The position numbers and the translations under genes are program-made. Positions 41,825 to 64,000 of a stretch of 64,000 nucleotides of DNA are shown piece by piece; the first letter of the stretch is position 1, and the number at the start of each line of letters is the position of its first letter. The notes beneath the pieces were generated by a model. The model saw only the letters and a program-made list of their open reading frames with translations, ran no database searches and was not told where the DNA came from. Source of the DNA: Erwinia amylovora. Lineage in GTDB: Bacteria > Pseudomonadota > Gammaproteobacteria > Enterobacterales > Enterobacteriaceae. The DNA lies in the NCBI RefSeq assembly GCF_017161565.1, contig NZ_CP066796.1, positions 2,542,001-2,606,000 of the forward strand, in the 5' to 3' direction.

Positions 41825-42208
41825 ATGCAAGAAGAACAGTCTCAAAATTTGCTAACGCTGTATGGCATAAAAAATTGCGACACAATAAAAAAGGCGCGCA
41901 GGTTTCTTGAAACCAGCGGCATAAATTATCAATTTCATGACTATCGCGTTAACGGGCTGGACGCAGAATTACTGCAAGGCTTTATCGATAACCTGGGCTG
42001 GGAAGCGCTGCTTAATACTCGTGGCACCACCTGGCGTAATCTGGATGAATCCGTGCGTAAAGCGGTTAATACCCCCGCCAGCGCGCTGGCATTAATGCTG
42101 GCACAGCCCGCAATCATTAAGCGTCCGTTGCTCTGCGCCCAGGACGGCTCTATGCTGTTGGGCTTCAATGAAACCACTTATCAGTCGTTTACCATGGAGA
42201 AATCATAA
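41825..42208 (+). CDS. yffB: YffB, ArsC/Spx-family thioredoxin-fold protein
   Basis: A 127-residue protein of the ArsC/Spx family (E. coli YffB 118 residues). The family motif [17 protein letters not shown] carries the single conserved cysteine, followed by [22 protein letters not shown] and [12 protein letters not shown]. It is probably a glutathione-dependent thiol reductase; the physiological substrate is unknown. The N-terminus is about eight residues longer than in E. coli. It precedes dapE by two bases, as in E. coli. Confidence 0.93.
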   Translation: MQEEQSQNLLTLYGIKNCDTIKKARRFLETSGINYQFHDYRVNGLDAELLQGFIDNLGWEALLNTRGTTWRNLDESVRKAVNTPASALALMLAQPAIIKRPLLCAQDGSMLLGFNETTYQSFTMEKS

Positions 42209-42210
42209 TC

Positions 42211-43338
42211 ATGCATTGTCCGGTTATTGAGTTAACGCAACAACTTATTGCTCGCCCTTCCCTCAGCCCCGATGATGCCGGTTGCCAGGAGATCTTAATC
42301 GCTCGTCTGCAGGCGCTGGGCTTCACCATTGAGCCAATGAATATTGGCGATACGCTCAATTTTTGGGCGTGGCGCGGCGAGGGTGAAACTCTGGCCTTTG
42401 CCGGTCACACCGACGTCGTCCCCACCGGCAATGTCGAACAGTGGATCACCCCCCCGTTTGAACCGTCCATCCGCGAAGGTATGCTGTTTGGCCGCGGAGC
42501 GGCTGATATGAAAGGTTCGCTGGCAGCGATGATAGTGGCTGCTGAACGCTTTGTCGCCAGCTATCCACAGCACAACGGGCGGCTGGCGTTTCTGATAACC
42601 TCTGATGAAGAAGCCAGTGGCACCAACGGAACGGTAAAGGTGGTAGAAGCGCTAATGGCGCGTCATGAGCGCCTGGATTACTGCCTGGTGGGCGAACCCT
42701 CCAGCACTGAAGTGGTGGGTGATGTGGTGAAAAATGGCCGCCGTGGTTCCATCACAGCCAATCTGACCGTGCACGGGATTCAGGGCCATGTGGCCTATCC
42801 ACACCTTGCCGACAACCCGGTGCACCGTGTCATCCCCGCCCTGAATGAACTGGTGGCAACCGAATGGGACAAAGGCAACGAATTTTTCCCCCCCACCAGT
42901 ATGCAGATCGCCAACATACAGGCCGGAACCGGCAGCAACAACGTGATCCCTGGTGACTGCCTGGTGCAGTTCAATTTCCGTTTCAGCACCGAACTGACCG
43001 ATGTGATGATCCAGCAGCAGGTCAAGGAGCTGCTCGACCGCCATCAGTTACGCTATAGCATTGAGTGGAAACTCTCCGGCCAGCCGTTCCTTACCCCACG
43101 CGGCAAGCTGGTTGATGCGGTAGTTAACGCGGTTGAGCACTATAATGAAATCAAACCCCAGCTGCTCACTAACGGCGGTACTTCCGATGGGCGATTTATT
43201 GCACGTACGGGAGCACAGGTGGTTGAACTGGGTCCGGTAAACGCCACCATTCATAAAATTAATGAATGCGTCAAGGCCGCCGATCTGCAGCTGCTTAGCC
43301 GCATGTATCAACGGATTATGGAACAGCTTATCGCTTAA
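42211..43338 (+). CDS. dapE: Succinyl-diaminopimelate desuccinylase
   Basis: DapE hydrolyses N-succinyl-LL-diaminopimelate, giving the precursor of lysine and peptidoglycan meso-DAP. It is a di-zinc M20-family enzyme of 375 residues, as in E. coli. Metal ligands are visible in [11 protein letters not shown] (His, Asp), [23 protein letters not shown] (catalytic Glu pair) and [11 protein letters not shown] (His). [10 protein letters not shown] is the conserved substrate segment. Confidence 0.98.
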   Translation: MHCPVIELTQQLIARPSLSPDDAGCQEILIARLQALGFTIEPMNIGDTLNFWAWRGEGETLAFAGHTDVVPTGNVEQWITPPFEPSIREGMLFGRGAADMKGSLAAMIVAAERFVASYPQHNGRLAFLITSDEEASGTNGTVKVVEALMARHERLDYCLVGEPSSTEVVGDVVKNGRRGSITANLTVHGIQGHVAYPHLADNPVHRVIPALNELVATEWDKGNEFFPPTSMQIANIQAGTGSNNVIPGDCLVQFNFRFSTELTDVMIQQQVKELLDRHQLRYSIEWKLSGQPFLTPRGKLVDAVVNAVEHYNEIKPQLLTNGGTSDGRFIARTGAQVVELGPVNATIHKINECVKAADLQLLSRMYQRIMEQLIA

Positions 43339-43348
43339 AGGTGAAAAG

Positions 43349-43537
43349 ATGGAATGGTTAAAAGAGTACTGGTGGGTTCTGGTGATCCTGCTGATGGTCG
43401 GCATTCTGCTCAACGTCTACAAAGACCTGAAACGCATCGATCCGAAAAAGTACATGGAGAACAAGCCTGACCTGCCACCGCATCGTGATTTCAATGATAA
43501 ATGGGATGACGAAGACGACTGGCCGAAGAAACAATAA
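43349..43537 (+). CDS. ypfN: YpfN, UPF0370 membrane protein
   Basis: A 62-residue protein (E. coli 66) with one N-terminal membrane helix (residues 8-24, [19 protein letters not shown]) and a charged tail with the invariant [22 protein letters not shown] 43349 follows AAAGGTG, ten bases after dapE. Function unknown. It ends the conserved E. coli-like block; in E. coli ypfH follows, whereas here the NRPS does. Confidence 0.95.
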   Translation: MEWLKEYWWVLVILLMVGILLNVYKDLKRIDPKKYMENKPDLPPHRDFNDKWDDEDDWPKKQ

Positions 43538-43580
43538 TCTCTTTTTCCCAATCCCCTCTCTTTGAGCACTCCCCCTCCTC

Positions 43581-43604
43581 AACCCCGGTAAGCCTGCCGG
43601 GGTT
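43581..43604 (+). terminator. Possible terminator of yffB-dapE-ypfN
   Basis: The AACCCCGG/CCGGGGTT stem lies 43 bp after ypfN. The T-rich tail is weak (GCGCTTTG). Confidence 0.55.
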
Positions 43605-43762
43605 GCGCTTTGTCGGCCCATTTTGCGCTGCTATGCCGCTTACCTCCTGAACAGCGTCCGACTTTTGCTGCGTCACGCCCGATCACACCTGACCTTCCCC
43701 CTTGCACACCACGTCTTTCAGATCCCTGCATCCACCAACACTCTCCTTTGCGCGTAATCGAC

Positions 43763-43791
43763 AAAAAAATTCCGCTGATTGGGAATTTTTT
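43763..43791. terminator. Bidirectional hairpin before the NRPS locus
   Basis: AAAAAATTCC-GCTGATTG-GGAATTTTTT has A and T runs on both sides of a short stem. It would insulate the following locus from upstream transcription. Confidence 0.6.
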
Positions 43792-43903
43792 CTTATGTAT
43801 TACCACTCATGGTTTAGCTGGCAAGACCTGTACAACAAGGTTCAGCCCAAAATACGCCCAAATAAACTCTGATTTTACTTATGTATAAACAAGGAGGAAC
43901 GGA

Positions 43904-44104
43904 ATGTTGACCCGCCCGCTGACGTATCTGCGTCACTCATTATCCGGCACGGGAAATAGCAAATCGGATCCTTCCTCCCTTTCCAGAAATGCGTTGTTCG
44001 CCGATGACTCGGGCGACAAGGCCACGATGCAGGAATGCCGCTGCCGGCGCTTTGTGCCCTTCGCGCTCTGTCTCACAGATTCAAATATTGCAAACTATAA
44101 ATAA
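43904..44104 (+). CDS. Putative 66-residue leader gene before the NRPS
   Basis: The ribosome-binding site AAGGAGG (43891-43897) six bases before ATG 43904 is the best in the region. The frame stops 14 bp before the NRPS start. The product (MLTRPLTYLRHSL, a Ser-rich middle, then a Cys/Arg-rich CRCRRFVPFALCL and end NIANYK) matches nothing I know. It is not an MbtH-like protein, because the expected NPFDD and Trp-containing motifs are absent. It may be a translated leader coupling ribosomes to the weakly signalled NRPS start, or a chance frame. Confidence 0.42.
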   Translation: MLTRPLTYLRHSLSGTGNSKSDPSSLSRNALFADDSGDKATMQECRCRRFVPFALCLTDSNIANYK

Positions 44105-44118
44105 GGTTTAAGATCAAT

Positions 44119-64000
<19,882 letters not shown>

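Larger units (their letters stand above)
43538..43903. other. Junction between ypfN and the NRPS locus
   Basis: A 366-bp stretch holding two hairpins (listed separately) and the presumed NRPS promoter. A forward 92-codon frame at 43610 lacks a ribosome-binding site. No tRNA, direct repeat or integrase remnant was seen that would explain how the NRPS was inserted. Confidence 0.45.

Noticed and set aside
41636-41845. Reverse-strand 69-codon frame overlapping the yffB start
   Set aside because: The C-terminal part looks somewhat protein-like, but it lacks a ribosome-binding site, overlaps yffB and has no recognised family. It could be a remnant; not enough support.
43538-43903. Attachment site or integrase marking a genomic island border at the NRPS
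   Set aside because: No tRNA end, direct repeat or recombinase gene is visible on this side; the other border is outside the window.
43904-44104. MbtH-like protein gene expected beside an NRPS
   Set aside because: The small frame has none of the conserved MbtH motifs; I kept it only as a putative leader.

Overview
This window is a stretch of enterobacterial chromosome, most likely from the plant-associated Erwinia/Pantoea group. The gene order follows the Escherichia coli block mntH-nupC-gltX-valUXY-lysV-yfeR/yfeH-ligA-zipA-cysZK-ptsHI-crr-cysM/cysAWTP-yfeY-yfeZ-ypeA-amiA-hemF-talA-tktB-nudK and, further on, acrD-ypfM-yffB-dapE-ypfN. The proteins are close to E. coli but clearly divergent, several E. 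coli neighbours are missing, and others are added. The genus is an inference from synteny and protein similarity, not a measurement.

Layout. 1-9 kb: the first codons of mntH, nupC, two tRNA-Ala genes, a formate/nitrite-type channel, a YfeC-like regulator, gltX, a tRNA operon (three Val, one Lys) whose tail has become a 157-bp tandem array, a FlxA-like coiled-coil gene with a possible sigma-28 promoter, and the yfeR/yfeH pair. 9-17.5 kb: ypeB, ligA and zipA; cysZ and cysK; ptsH-ptsI-crr with a Cra operator. 17.5-26 kb: a CpxAR-like two-component pair inserted between crr and cysM; the sulfate/thiosulfate import operon cysPTWA with cysM; yfeY, yfeZ and ypeA. 26-43.5 kb: amiA-hemF, talA-tktB, nudK, ansP, a DUF1471 periplasmic protein, a NarQ-like kinase lacking its membrane sensor with a NarP-like regulator, acrD, the 19-residue ypfM, an unrecognised small gene flanked by a 14-bp inverted repeat, a frameshifted small membrane-protein gene, then yffB-dapE-ypfN.

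44.1-64 kb: one reading frame runs from 44119 to the end of the window without a stop. It is a giant non-ribosomal peptide synthetase (NRPS) with at least 6,627 codons in view. Five complete modules and most of a sixth are visible. My hand-read adenylation codes suggest Ala-like, Thr, Thr, Gln-like (weak), Tyr and Ser-like. Three condensation domains carry the extra N-terminal His motif of dual epimerisation/condensation domains, which predicts D-residues at positions 2, 3 and 5. Between the first condensation domain and the first adenylation domain lies a segment resembling the C-terminal domain of methionyl-tRNA formyltransferase plus a condensation-like lobe. Large near-identical DNA blocks (a tandem period of 3,231 bp and a dispersed pair 9,642 bp apart) show recent module duplication and conversion inside the gene.

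Functionally the core is sulfur assimilation (CysPTWA and CysZ import, CysK/CysM cysteine synthesis), the PTS sugar-uptake phosphorelay, pentose-phosphate enzymes, cell division and envelope (ZipA, AmiA), and lysine/diaminopimelate synthesis (DapE). The NRPS sits next to ypfN as an accessory, GC-rich insertion. The strongest candidates for something undescribed are this synthetase and its product, and the tRNA-Lys-derived repeat array.
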